Made by a program: the position numbers and the translations under genes. A model generated the notes under the pieces. That model ran no database searches. It was not told where the DNA came from and was given only the letters and a program-made list of their open reading frames with translations. Positions 45,738 to 54,471 of a stretch of DNA of 59,846 bases are shown piece after piece. The DNA lies in NCBI GenBank assembly GCA_028098005.1, contig JAOHFM010000003.1:1-59846 (forward strand), read 5' to 3'. Source of the stretch: Psychrosphaera sp. Its GTDB lineage: Bacteria; Pseudomonadota; Gammaproteobacteria; Enterobacterales; Alteromonadaceae. Every line of letters begins with the position of its first letter. The first letter of the stretch is position 1.

Positions 45738-47009
45738 ATGTTTTTAGGTATTTCAGCTAAGTTATGGGTGGCACTTTGCGTCACTTTGCTGGCATGCATG
45801 GGACTGTCGTTGCCTTATCCAGTTTTAACGCCGCTTTTTATCGACGCACCTGCAACAGCCCTTAATTCATATGGCGGTTATAGTGGTGAAACACTGTTAA
45901 CGGTTTTATTTGCTATTTACCCACTTGGTATTTTTATTGGTAGCAGCTTTATTGGAGCACTTTCGGACCGATTTGGCCGCCGCAGAGTATTAAGCCAAAC
46001 TCTAATGATCTGCTTTTTTGGTTATTTAGTTTCAGCTTATGCACTCTACATTGAAGACTATTTTTTATTAATTACAAGTCGGTTTTTAACTGGAATTACT
46101 GAGGGTAATGTTGCAATAGCCAGAGCAATTGCGCTTGATATTGGTGAAGAGTCAGCTAAGGCAGCAACAAAAGATTCATCAAAGCCGCTAGCAAAATTAT
46201 CAGAAGAAAAAACAAGAGCCGTATCGCTAATTAATAGTGCAGTCTTTGTGGGCTGGCTGTTAGGTCCGTTAATTGGTGGTGCGCTTGCACAGTATGGTGC
46301 GCATTCAGCTATGTTTGCAGCCGCTGTCGCTTCTATCTTATGTGTGGTTTTAGTAAAGGCCGTATTAATTGAAACTAATAGAGAAATACCCGAGTTTAAA
46401 ATGAGTCTTTGGGAGTCAGCTTACAAAGAAAACTCATTAAGACTGGTTGCTCAACCGTGGATGAGAAAACTGTTTTTTATTTACTTTTTCTACGCCTTAG
46501 CGATGAACTTATTTTACGAATTTTATCCAGTATGGCTGGTGGATACGCAAAGTTATGATGCGTTAGGTATTGGTTTAGCGACAACCAATATGACGATTTT
46601 TATGACACTTACCTCAATATTTGTAGTTACCATAGTGCAACGTAAATTTGGGCTATTAAGGCCAATGACCCGAGCTATTTTAGGTTTGGCGTTGATGCTA
46701 TTTATAGTGCCGTTTACGTCGGGTATTAGTACTTTAGTTATTTTCTCATTAACCGGAATTTTAGTGGCGACCTTCAACGGTCTTTTACCGGTTTACATAA
46801 GTGAAAACCAATCGGGTAAAAAGAACGGTGCTGCAATGGGCTTATTAACAACAACATTTTGTATCGCCAATGTGTTTGCCGCTATATTTGGTGGAGTGTT
46901 ACTGCAACTAAGTTCACACTGGCCACTGTTTTTGTCATCAATGTTCTATATTGTTTCATTAACCTTGTTGTATCAGTTTTTTGTTTTCCCAAGCCGAAAA
47001 AAAGCATGA
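45738..47009 (+). CDS. Major facilitator superfamily transporter
   Basis: This is a 12-helix MFS protein of about 423 residues. The motif A loop is FIGALSDRFGRRRVLSQTL after the second helix, with RFLTGITEGNVAIARAIALD in the fourth helix, as in drug:H+ antiporter (DHA1/TetA-like) proteins. A longer central cytoplasmic loop follows helix six. The frame opens at a GTG (45732), but ATG 45738, preceded by AAGGG, is my choice. The substrate cannot be told. The 177 bases upstream, shared with the divergent TPR gene, have no clear promoter consensus. Confidence 0.85.
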   Translation: MFLGISAKLWVALCVTLLACMGLSLPYPVLTPLFIDAPATALNSYGGYSGETLLTVLFAIYPLGIFIGSSFIGALSDRFGRRRVLSQTLMICFFGYLVSAYALYIEDYFLLITSRFLTGITEGNVAIARAIALDIGEESAKAATKDSSKPLAKLSEEKTRAVSLINSAVFVGWLLGPLIGGALAQYGAHSAMFAAAVASILCVVLVKAVLIETNREIPEFKMSLWESAYKENSLRLVAQPWMRKLFFIYFFYALAMNLFYEFYPVWLVDTQSYDALGIGLATTNMTIFMTLTSIFVVTIVQRKFGLLRPMTRAILGLALMLFIVPFTSGISTLVIFSLTGILVATFNGLLPVYISENQSGKKNGAAMGLLTTTFCIANVFAAIFGGVLLQLSSHWPLFLSSMFYIVSLTLLYQFFVFPSRKKA

Positions 47010-47026
47010 GTTTTTGATCAAAAAAA

Positions 47027-47057
47027 CAGGCAGGCAAACAAACAGGCAAACAGACAG
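47027..47057. repeat. Short CAGG/AAAC tetranucleotide repeat
   Basis: Units of CAGG, CAAA and CAGA follow one another between the MFS stop and its terminator. This is a small imperfect tandem repeat, probably a slippage product, with no coding role visible. Confidence 0.55.
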
Positions 47058-47060
47058 AAA

Positions 47061-47089
47061 AATGCCGCTTCAAAAAACGGAGCGGCATT
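47061..47089. terminator. Hairpin between MFS and VOC genes
   Basis: AATGCCGCT pairs with AGCGGCATT around an 11-base loop; an interrupted T run follows on the + strand. It sits between converging genes and may end both transcripts. Confidence 0.75.
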
Positions 47090-47127
47090 CTATTATTTTT
47101 CGTAAAGCTCTAGAGACGTTTGTCTTA

Positions 47128-47628
47128 CTAGTAAGCGCCAGCGGCGTAGGTAAGTTCGTAGCTGTGGCTGTATATTTCTAGAATATTACCAAATGGGTCT
47201 TCCATATAAATCATGCGATATGGCTTTTCTCCCGGGTAATAATACCTTGGTTTTTCCATACGTTTTTTGCCACCGGCTTCAACGATTTTTTCTGCCAATT
47301 CTTCCAAGTTCGGATCTTGCACACAAAAGTGAAAAATACCGGTTTTCCAATATTCAAAATTATCTTTAGGTTGCTGTTGATTTTTGAATTCAAAAATCTC
47401 AACACCCACGCGGTCGCCGGTAGATAAGTGCGCGATTTTAAATTTTTCCCACTTTGGTCCAAATACATCGGTACACATTTCTCCTATTGGTGAATTGTCT
47501 TCCGTAATTTCGGTTGGCTCCATTATTAAATACCAACCTAATACTTGTGTATAAAACTCAACGGCCTTTTCTACGTTAGGTACTGAAATCCCAATGTGCG
47601 AAAATGTTCGAGGGTAGGGTGTTGCCAT
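47128..47628 (-). CDS. VOC (glyoxalase/dioxygenase) superfamily protein
   Basis: This 166-residue protein has two VOC half-modules: FSHIGISVPNVEKAVEFYTQ at the N-terminus and GIFHFCVQDPNLEELAEKIV, then YMEDPFGNILEIYSHSYE at the C-terminus. Likely metal ligands are His11 in FSHIGI, Glu in GVEIFEF, His in IFHFCV and Glu in ILEIYS. The superfamily includes lactoylglutathione lyases, dioxygenases and epimerases; I cannot choose. It is divergent from the LysR gene across a 197-base gap with an inverted repeat, so that regulator probably controls it. Confidence 0.82.
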   Translation of the reverse strand: MATPYPRTFSHIGISVPNVEKAVEFYTQVLGWYLIMEPTEITEDNSPIGEMCTDVFGPKWEKFKIAHLSTGDRVGVEIFEFKNQQQPKDNFEYWKTGIFHFCVQDPNLEELAEKIVEAGGKKRMEKPRYYYPGEKPYRMIYMEDPFGNILEIYSHSYELTYAAGAY

Positions 47629-47719
47629 AATACTCTCCTAATTAAAGTGCTAGCAGTGGGCGAAGCCACCTAACTTGATATAACAGAGCCTAGTTTAGTT
47701 ACTTTTGTAGTAATGAAAA

Positions 47720-47746
47720 ATTATCATAATTAATAGTATTGATAAT
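47720..47746. promoter_or_regulatory. Inverted repeat in the VOC/LysR divergent region
   Basis: ATTATCA (47720-47726) and TGATAAT (47740-47746) form a perfect seven-base dyad with a 13-base spacer, in the size range of LysR-type operators. It lies 92 bases before the VOC start and 80 before the lysR start. Confidence 0.5.
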
Positions 47747-47825
47747 AGTTTGTAATCATAATGGGTTCGGATAAAGTATATGAAATATAAAGAGCCAGTT
47801 TGGCGAGCCTCAACCCAGGAAAAGC

Positions 47826-48728
47826 ATGATAAATCAGATGTGGTTAACAACGTTCTGTAATTTGGTCGATATAGGGCATTTTACAAAAACAGCCGAAAAA
47901 CTCTATATGACTCAATCTGGAGTCAGCCAACATATTCGTAAACTAGAGGCTCATCTAGAGGTTCAATTGCTTATTCGAAGTGGGAAGTCATTTACGGTAA
48001 CCAGCGCTGGAAGAGACTTATATGAATCGGGTAAAGCGTTATTGAAGTCGATGAACGAGTTAGAAGCCAGAGTTAAAGACGACAATAAAACGAGTGGGAA
48101 TTTAAGTATTCGCTCCCCTGGTAGTATAGGTTTAAAGCTTTACCCTGAACTGTTAAAGCTGCAATGTGACTTTCCAAACCTGATCATTGATTATCAGTTT
48201 GCGCCGAACGACAATATTCAGCAGCTTGTTAAAGCACAAAAGGTAGATGTGGGTCTAGTGACTCATAAAAACCTAGATCCTAAACTTAGCTATAAGGCCA
48301 TTGCTCAAGAGGAGTTGGTTCTTGTCGCGCCCAAAGGTGTGACGATTAACAGCTGGGAGTCGCTCAAAAAACGACAGTTTATTAATCATCCCGATGCGGC
48401 TCATCATGCCAATTTATTGTTAAGTGCAAACTTTGATGAGTTTACTTCAATCGAACAATTTCATTTGGGTGGATTCTCCAATCAAATTGCTTTGATACTA
48501 GAGCCTGTAGCACTGGGTCTTGGTTTTACAGTATTACCAAATTTTGCCGTTCAAGCGTTTAGAAGTATTAACGATGTTGAGGTGCAAAAGCTGCCAAAAA
48601 CCGTATTCGAAAGCATTTACTTAGTGAGTCATTGTGACGCCGTTAAGGCTAAAAGAGTGTCTTTTGCAGAAGATGTTATTGCTGAAACACTGTATGAAGA
48701 TAATAGTTCAGCAACAAACAGGCGCTAA
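47826..48728 (+). CDS. LysR family transcriptional regulator
   Basis: Residues 1-62 form the winged helix-turn-helix (MWLTTFCNLVDIGHFTKTAE, KLYMTQSGVSQHIRKLEAHL). Residues 90-290 are the periplasmic-binding-like effector domain (SGNLSIRSPGSIGLKLYPEL, VDVGLVTHKNLDPKLSYKAI, LVLVAPKG). Its 300 residues are normal. The start ATG follows CAGGAAAAGC. It is divergent from the VOC gene and is a likely regulator of it and of itself. The effector is unknown. Confidence 0.88.
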   Translation: MINQMWLTTFCNLVDIGHFTKTAEKLYMTQSGVSQHIRKLEAHLEVQLLIRSGKSFTVTSAGRDLYESGKALLKSMNELEARVKDDNKTSGNLSIRSPGSIGLKLYPELLKLQCDFPNLIIDYQFAPNDNIQQLVKAQKVDVGLVTHKNLDPKLSYKAIAQEELVLVAPKGVTINSWESLKKRQFINHPDAAHHANLLLSANFDEFTSIEQFHLGGFSNQIALILEPVALGLGFTVLPNFAVQAFRSINDVEVQKLPKTVFESIYLVSHCDAVKAKRVSFAEDVIAETLYEDNSSATNRR

Positions 48729-48739
48729 TATTAGCGCCT
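48720..48739. terminator. Palindrome between lysR and add
   Basis: A perfect 20-base palindrome (arms AGGCGCTAAT / ATTAGCGCCT) overlapping the lysR stop (48726-48728), between converging genes. T tracts are poor on both strands, so termination is a guess. Confidence 0.5.
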
Positions 48740-48761
48740 AATGAATAATTTCAAGTAAGAA

Positions 48762-49757
48762 TTAAGCCTTTGATGCGAATAGAGCTTTGCGCTCATCTTC
48801 ACTTAAAAAAGCCGCTTTTACGCCATTCTTTTGAATCTGACTAAGTTCATCATTGTTGAAGCCTAGAATCTCTTGAGCCACTTTATATTCGTTTAATATA
48901 TCAATGTTTGATACCGCAGGATCATCGGTATTTAAGAACACATTAACGCCATGATTATAAAAAGTACGAAGAGGATGCTTTTTAATATCGTCTATTGTCG
49001 CTGTTTGATAATTTGAAGTAGGGCAAGACTCAATAGAGATGTTATTTTCTACTAAGTAATCCATTAGTTTTGAGTCTTTTATAGCTGCAACGCCATGACC
49101 AATTCGTGTTGCACCTAATAAGTTAATTGCGTCCCAAACGCTTTCAGGGCCGCGAGCTTCACCAGCGTGCACAGTAATATTTAAAGCAGCGTCACGCGCC
49201 AATTTAAAGTGGTCAACAAACATCGTTGCCGGGAAATTAAATTCATCGCCTGCTAAGTCTAACGCAATAACTTTATCTTTATGCGCTAGGATAGCTTGTA
49301 ACTCTTTCATACAAGTTTCTACGCCAAATGTGCGGCTAAGAATACCAATTAGATTCGCTTTTACGCCAAAATCTCTGCTACCTGCGGCAACAGCATCAGC
49401 CACAACGTTTACAACCTCAGCCATGTCCAAGTTATAGGCCATTGCCATGTAGTGAGGAGAGAAACGCAGTTCGGTATAATCTATTTGCTGAGCTTTAGCG
49501 TCCGCCATATTTTCATAAGCAACGCGGTAGATAGCGTCATAATCAGCAAGTACAGATACGCCATAATCCAACTTTTGCAAAAAACCTAACAAATCTGATG
49601 ACTGACCTTGAATTTGGGCATGCGGCGTAAACTCTTCTAAGCTATTACCAGGCAGGTCGATATTGTGTTGTTTGGCAAGTTCCCAAACTGTTTTAGGTGC
49701 AATGTTGCCGTCTAAGTGACGGTGAAGGTCAACCAAAGGAAGTTGAGTGTTGATCAT
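48762..49757 (-). CDS. add: Adenosine deaminase
   Basis: Adenosine deaminase converts (deoxy)adenosine to (deoxy)inosine in purine salvage. The zinc motif HxH is in LVDLHRHLDGNIAP near residue 11; further landmarks are VHAGEARGPESVWDAINLLG, RIGHGVAAIKD, ESCPTSNYQT and VFLNTDDPAVSN, which carry the remaining ligands and catalytic residues. The frame is open to 49793, but the ATG at 49757 (MINTQLPLVDLHRH) has GGAT upstream and matches family length (about 331 residues). Adenine deaminase or adenosine deaminase-like enzymes are the alternative, but the HRHLDGN start favours Add. Confidence 0.9.
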   Translation of the reverse strand: MINTQLPLVDLHRHLDGNIAPKTVWELAKQHNIDLPGNSLEEFTPHAQIQGQSSDLLGFLQKLDYGVSVLADYDAIYRVAYENMADAKAQQIDYTELRFSPHYMAMAYNLDMAEVVNVVADAVAAGSRDFGVKANLIGILSRTFGVETCMKELQAILAHKDKVIALDLAGDEFNFPATMFVDHFKLARDAALNITVHAGEARGPESVWDAINLLGATRIGHGVAAIKDSKLMDYLVENNISIESCPTSNYQTATIDDIKKHPLRTFYNHGVNVFLNTDDPAVSNIDILNEYKVAQEILGFNNDELSQIQKNGVKAAFLSEDERKALFASKA

Positions 49758-49840
49758 GATTATCCATAAATGAGTGTTAACTAATTGCCGCATTATAACG
49801 CAATAGAATTATTTGTAATTAATAAAATTGATCCAATAGC

Positions 49841-49846
49841 TATAAT
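49841..49846 (+). promoter_or_regulatory. Possible sigma-70 -10 box for tkt
   Basis: TATAAT lies 84 bases before the transketolase ATG; the best -35 at 16 bases is TTAATA, a weak match. No other promoter is evident in the 173-base gap between add and tkt. Confidence 0.4.
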
Positions 49847-49930
49847 AAATGCACGATTGGCGTTGCTTTACGAGGCAAATTTAGGTCAAATAGCGGCTTG
49901 CACAAAACCAATATAAATATAGGAATTAGC

Positions 49931-51922
49931 ATGGCGTCGAGAACAGACCTAGCAAATGCCATTCGTGCTTTAAGCATGGATGCAGTTCAGAAAGCAAAAT
50001 CAGGACACCCTGGTGCCCCAATGGGCATGGCCGATATCGCCGAAGTTCTATGGCGTGGTTTTTTAAAGCACAATCCAACTAACCCTAACTGGGCCGACAG
50101 AGACCGTTTTGTTTTATCAAATGGCCACGGCTCAATGCTAATTTATTCATTACTGCATTTATCAGGTTATGACGTTTCAATTGAAGACGTTAAAAACTTC
50201 CGTCAGTTACATTCAAAAACACCAGGTCACCCAGAGTATGGTTACACGCCAGGTGTTGAAACCACAACTGGACCATTAGGCGCGGGTGTTTCAAACGCGG
50301 TAGGTATGGCCATTGCTGAAAAAACGTTAGCGGCGCAGTTTAACCGCGACGAGCATAATATTGTTGATCACTTCACATATTGTTTCTTAGGTGATGGTTG
50401 TTTAATGGAAGGCATCTCTCACGAAGCATGTTCATTAGCTGGTACTTTAAAGTTAGGTAAGTTAGTTGCATTTTATGATGACAACGGTATTAGCATTGAC
50501 GGTGAAGTAGAAGGTTGGTTTACAGAAGATACAGCAGCTCGTTTTAAAGCGTATGGCTGGCATGTAGTTGAAAATGTAGATGGCCACAATCCAGAAGCAG
50601 TTGCTAATGCCGTAACGGAAGCACAGTCTATTATCGACAAGCCCTCTATTATTATTTGTAAAACGACAATTGGTTTTGGCTCGCCTAACAAACAAGGCAC
50701 CCATGATTGCCATGGCGCACCTCTAGGCGATGAAGAAATTGCTGCAACTCGTGAATTCTTAAACTGGCCACATGCGCCATTTGAAATACCTGCGGATGTG
50801 TATGAATTGTGGGACGCAAAAGAAGCGGGCCAAGAAGACGAAAACGCATGGAACGAGCAATTTGTTGCGTATAAAAATGCATACCCTGAATTAGCGGCTG
50901 AATTTGAACGTCGAGTTATTCTTGGTGAGCTACCGGAAGACTTTTCAGAAAAAGCATTCCAACTAGCATTAACAACTCAACAAAAAGCAGAAAGTTTAGC
51001 AACACGTAAAGCTTCTCAAAATACGATTGAAGCGTTTGCACCATTATTACCTGAGTTACTAGGCGGTTCAGCTGACTTAGCGGGTTCTAACTTAACGCTT
51101 TGGTCTGGTTCAAAAGGTATTCAAGACGACGCTGCCGGCAACTACATTTTTTACGGTGTACGTGAGTTTGGTATGAGTGGCATCATGAATGGTATTTCGC
51201 TTCACGGCGGTTTTATTAATTACGGTGCAACCTTCCTAATGTTTATGGAATATGCTCGTAACGCCGTTCGTATGTCTGCGCTAATGGGTATTCAAAACAT
51301 TTTTGTGTATACGCACGATTCAATTGGTCAAGGTGAAGATGGTCCAACGCACCAACCAATTGAGCAAATTGCTAACTTACGCATGACGCCAAATATGCAT
51401 ACGTGGCGTCCAGCCGACGGTGTTGAGTCTGTTATTGCATGGAAATCAGCACTTGAGTATAACGAAGGGCCTAGCTCTCTAATTTTCTCTCGCCAAGGTC
51501 TTCCTTCGCAAGCTCGTACAGAGCAGCAAGTAGAAATGATTGAAAAAGGTGGTTACATCCTTGTTGATTCTGAAGGTGAACCAGAAGTTATTCTAATTGC
51601 GACGGGTTCTGAAGTTGAATTAGCCGTTAAAGCAGCGGCTGAGCTTAATGCAAGTGGTACAGCAACACGCGTTGTTTCTATGCCTTGTACTAATTTGTTT
51701 GACGAGCAAGATGATGACTACAAGCAGCTTGTTCTACCAAATTCAGTAACAAAACGAGTTGCTATTGAAGCAGCACACGTTGATTACTGGCATAAATATG
51801 TTGGTTTTGGTGGCAAAGTCGTTGGTATGTCAACGTTTGGTGAGTCTGCACCAGGTGGCGAACTAATGAAACACTTTGGTTTCACCGTAGAAAACGTGAT
51901 TAAAACTGTACAGTCACTGTAA
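49931..51922 (+). CDS. tkt: Transketolase
   Basis: Transketolase moves two-carbon units between sugar phosphates in the pentose phosphate pathway, using thiamine diphosphate. The protein begins [20 protein letters not shown] and has [35 protein letters not shown], the ThDP/Mg motif [13 protein letters not shown] to [11 protein letters not shown], and the transketolase signature [17 protein letters not shown]. With the ATG at 49931, after AGGA, it has 663 residues, the usual length. It precedes epd and pgk, an order common in gammaproteobacteria. Confidence 0.97.
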   Translation: MASRTDLANAIRALSMDAVQKAKSGHPGAPMGMADIAEVLWRGFLKHNPTNPNWADRDRFVLSNGHGSMLIYSLLHLSGYDVSIEDVKNFRQLHSKTPGHPEYGYTPGVETTTGPLGAGVSNAVGMAIAEKTLAAQFNRDEHNIVDHFTYCFLGDGCLMEGISHEACSLAGTLKLGKLVAFYDDNGISIDGEVEGWFTEDTAARFKAYGWHVVENVDGHNPEAVANAVTEAQSIIDKPSIIICKTTIGFGSPNKQGTHDCHGAPLGDEEIAATREFLNWPHAPFEIPADVYELWDAKEAGQEDENAWNEQFVAYKNAYPELAAEFERRVILGELPEDFSEKAFQLALTTQQKAESLATRKASQNTIEAFAPLLPELLGGSADLAGSNLTLWSGSKGIQDDAAGNYIFYGVREFGMSGIMNGISLHGGFINYGATFLMFMEYARNAVRMSALMGIQNIFVYTHDSIGQGEDGPTHQPIEQIANLRMTPNMHTWRPADGVESVIAWKSALEYNEGPSSLIFSRQGLPSQARTEQQVEMIEKGGYILVDSEGEPEVILIATGSEVELAVKAAAELNASGTATRVVSMPCTNLFDEQDDDYKQLVLPNSVTKRVAIEAAHVDYWHKYVGFGGKVVGMSTFGESAPGGELMKHFGFTVENVIKTVQSL

Positions 51923-51973
51923 ATTTTAATTCGAGGCTTTTAACCGAGTCTCGTTCTACAATTTAATATTGTT

Positions 51974-52007
51974 AAAAAAGCGAGTATTATATGTGCTCGC
52001 TTTTTTT
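51974..52007 (+). terminator. Rho-independent terminator after tkt
   Basis: AAAAAAGCGAG pairs with CTCGCTTTTTT around an 11-base loop, followed by T. It implies that epd has its own promoter or depends on read-through. Confidence 0.9.
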
Positions 52008-52087
52008 GTTTTATTCGTAAAGCAGTTTTATTTTTAGCAGTAAATGCTTTGCAAACTTACTTAGCAGGGCTTCAGGAAATCAACGTC

Positions 52088-53125
52088 ATGTCAGAGAACG
52101 CTCGTCCTATTAATATCGCAATCAACGGTTTTGGTCGCATTGGTCGCAATGTATTGCGTGCTATTTATGAAACAAATCGCAGTGACGAGTTTAACGTGGT
52201 GGCAATTAACGAAATTGCCGACCCGGAAGGTATTGCCCACTTATTAAAATATGATACATCGCATGGCCGTTTTGGTTTTGATGTTCATTTAAACGAACAA
52301 CAAAATTTAGTGGTTGATGGTGATCATATTGAGCTTTTACATATTGAAGATCTAAATTCGTTACCTTGGAAGCTCTTGAAGGTAGACGTAGTCTTAGAAT
52401 GTACTGGCGTTTTTAAATCAAGAGAAGAGGGTGCATTACACATAAAGTCTGGCGCTCAAAAGGTAATATTTTCTCACCCAGCGGATCCCGATGTAGATAA
52501 CACCATCATTTTTGGTATTAACCAAGCCTCATTAACAGATGAACAAAATGTTATTTCTAACGGCTCTTGCACAACAAACTGTGTGGTACCAGTAATCCAA
52601 GCGATTGATGATGCGTTTGGCGTAGACAGTGGCACTATTACCACCATTCACTCTTCTATGCACGACCAACAGGTTATAGATGCATATCATCCAGACTTAC
52701 GCAGAACTCGTGCCGCAAGCCAGAGTATTATTCCTGTAGATACAAAGTTAGCCGCGGGGATTGAACGTATTTTACCTAAATTTGCAGGACGTTTTGAAGC
52801 CATTGCGGTTCGTGTTCCTACAATCAATGTAACGGCCATGGATTTGAGTTTAACAGTTAACGCCGATGTCACTATTAATGATGTGAACCAAGCTATTGTT
52901 GCATCTTGTAACAATGGTCTGTCGGGAATATTAGGTTATACCGAAGAGCCTTTAGTATCTGTTGATTTTAACCATGATCCGCATTCTGCCATTGTTGATG
53001 GTAATCAAACACGCGTTAGCCACAAAAGGTTAATCAAGCTTCTTGTATGGTGTGATAATGAATGGGGCTTTGCGAATCGTATGTTGGATACAACCGCCTC
53101 TTTACAGCCATTTTTGAAGCGTTAA
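52088..53125 (+). CDS. epd: D-erythrose-4-phosphate dehydrogenase
   Basis: Epd oxidises erythrose 4-phosphate to 4-phosphoerythronate for pyridoxal phosphate synthesis. It is a GAPDH-family protein: NAD motif [17 protein letters not shown], catalytic Cys in [19 protein letters not shown], and [15 protein letters not shown]. The variants [20 protein letters not shown] (GAPDH has HAxTxxQ) and [18 protein letters not shown] are those of Epd, and it lies before pgk. I place the start at ATG 52088 ([14 protein letters not shown]); the frame also extends to a TTG at 52049. Confidence 0.92.
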   Translation: MSENARPINIAINGFGRIGRNVLRAIYETNRSDEFNVVAINEIADPEGIAHLLKYDTSHGRFGFDVHLNEQQNLVVDGDHIELLHIEDLNSLPWKLLKVDVVLECTGVFKSREEGALHIKSGAQKVIFSHPADPDVDNTIIFGINQASLTDEQNVISNGSCTTNCVVPVIQAIDDAFGVDSGTITTIHSSMHDQQVIDAYHPDLRRTRAASQSIIPVDTKLAAGIERILPKFAGRFEAIAVRVPTINVTAMDLSLTVNADVTINDVNQAIVASCNNGLSGILGYTEEPLVSVDFNHDPHSAIVDGNQTRVSHKRLIKLLVWCDNEWGFANRMLDTTASLQPFLKR

Positions 53126-53243
53126 ACGAGTGAGCTTATACTTTTAGTGTTCATACTAGATTAATGAGTTTGCTTGATATAAATAACTAGAACCCAATTT
53201 AAATAATTAAACTATCGATATAAACAGAGTTGAAGGATTTGAA

Positions 53244-54407
53244 ATGACAGTAATCAAGATGATGGACTTAGATTTAGCCGGTAAAACCGTACTGATCCGT
53301 CAAGACCTAAATGTGCCAGTTCAAAATGGTAAAGTGACCTCTGCTGTTCGCATTGACGCTTCTATTCCGACTATTCAAGCTGCATTGGATAAAGGCGCCA
53401 AAGTATTAGTAATGTCTCATTTAGGACGACCAACGGAAGGTGAATACAATGAAGAATTCTCATTGCAGCCTGTTGTTGATAATTTAAATGAAAAGTTAAG
53501 CGCACCAGTATCGTTAGCTAAAGACTACCTAAATGGTGTTGATGCTAAAGAAGGTGAAGTGGTTGTTTTAGAAAACGTTCGCTTTAATATTGGCGAAAAG
53601 AAAAACTCCGACGAGTTAGCTAAGCAGTATGCTGCCTTGTGTGATGTGTTTGTAATGGACGCATTTGGTACTGCTCACCGCGCTCAAGGCTCAACGCATG
53701 GCGTGGCAAAGTATGCGCCTGTTGCTGCGGCTGGCCCTCTATTAGCCGCGGAGCTAGAAGCATTAGGTAAAGCGTTGGATAATCCAGCTCGCCCTTTGGT
53801 GGCGATAGTTGGTGGCTCAAAAGTGTCTACAAAATTAACGGTACTTCAATCGCTGTCTACAATCTGTGACCAACTTATTGTTGGTGGCGGCATTTCAAAT
53901 ACATTTGTTGCCGCTCGTGGCTATAACGTTGGAAAGTCATTGCACGAAGCGGACTTAATTCCTGAAGCAAAACGTTTAATGGCTGAACTTGATATTCCTA
54001 ATGTTACTGACGTTAGAGTCGCTACTGAGTTTTCTGATACGGCAGAAGCTGTCATTAAAGATGTGTCTGAAGTTGAAGACAATGAGCAAATCTTAGATTT
54101 AGGTCCGGAATCAGCACAAGCATTAGCAGACGTATTAAAGAATGCTAAAACAATCCTTTGGAATGGCCCTTGTGGTGTATTTGAGTTTGATAATTTTGCA
54201 AAAGGCACGGAAGTAGTTGCACAAGCTATTGCAGAAAGTGACGCATTCTCAGTTGCTGGTGGCGGTGACACGTTAGCCGCAATTGATAAATATGGCTTAT
54301 CGGACAAAATCTCATACATCTCTACAGGTGGCGGTGCTTTCTTAGAGTTTGTTGAAGGTAAAGTATTACCAGCCGTTGAAATTTTAGAGCAACGCGCTAA
54401 AGGCTAG
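53244..54407 (+). CDS. pgk: Phosphoglycerate kinase
   Basis: Pgk makes ATP from 1,3-bisphosphoglycerate in glycolysis. Landmarks are [96 protein letters not shown] and the GGGDTLAA loop. Its 387 residues match the bacterial enzyme. It follows epd by 118 bases and ends with a hairpin terminator at 54418-54444. Confidence 0.98.
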   Translation: MTVIKMMDLDLAGKTVLIRQDLNVPVQNGKVTSAVRIDASIPTIQAALDKGAKVLVMSHLGRPTEGEYNEEFSLQPVVDNLNEKLSAPVSLAKDYLNGVDAKEGEVVVLENVRFNIGEKKNSDELAKQYAALCDVFVMDAFGTAHRAQGSTHGVAKYAPVAAAGPLLAAELEALGKALDNPARPLVAIVGGSKVSTKLTVLQSLSTICDQLIVGGGISNTFVAARGYNVGKSLHEADLIPEAKRLMAELDIPNVTDVRVATEFSDTAEAVIKDVSEVEDNEQILDLGPESAQALADVLKNAKTILWNGPCGVFEFDNFAKGTEVVAQAIAESDAFSVAGGGDTLAAIDKYGLSDKISYISTGGGAFLEFVEGKVLPAVEILEQRAKG

Positions 54408-54417
54408 ATTGTGATGG

Positions 54418-54444
54418 AAAGGCACTTTTAAAACGGTGCCTTTT
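54418..54444 (+). terminator. Rho-independent terminator after pgk
   Basis: AAAGGCAC pairs with GTGCCTTTT with a ten-base loop and a short T run. It separates pgk from the minus-strand fusion gene that converges on it. Confidence 0.85.
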
Positions 54445-54471
54445 ACTTTTAAATTACATAAGAACTTTCCA

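Noticed and set aside
46981..47181. Short reading frame over the CAGG repeat
   Set aside because: It covers the end of the MFS gene, the repeat and a terminator; low-complexity product.
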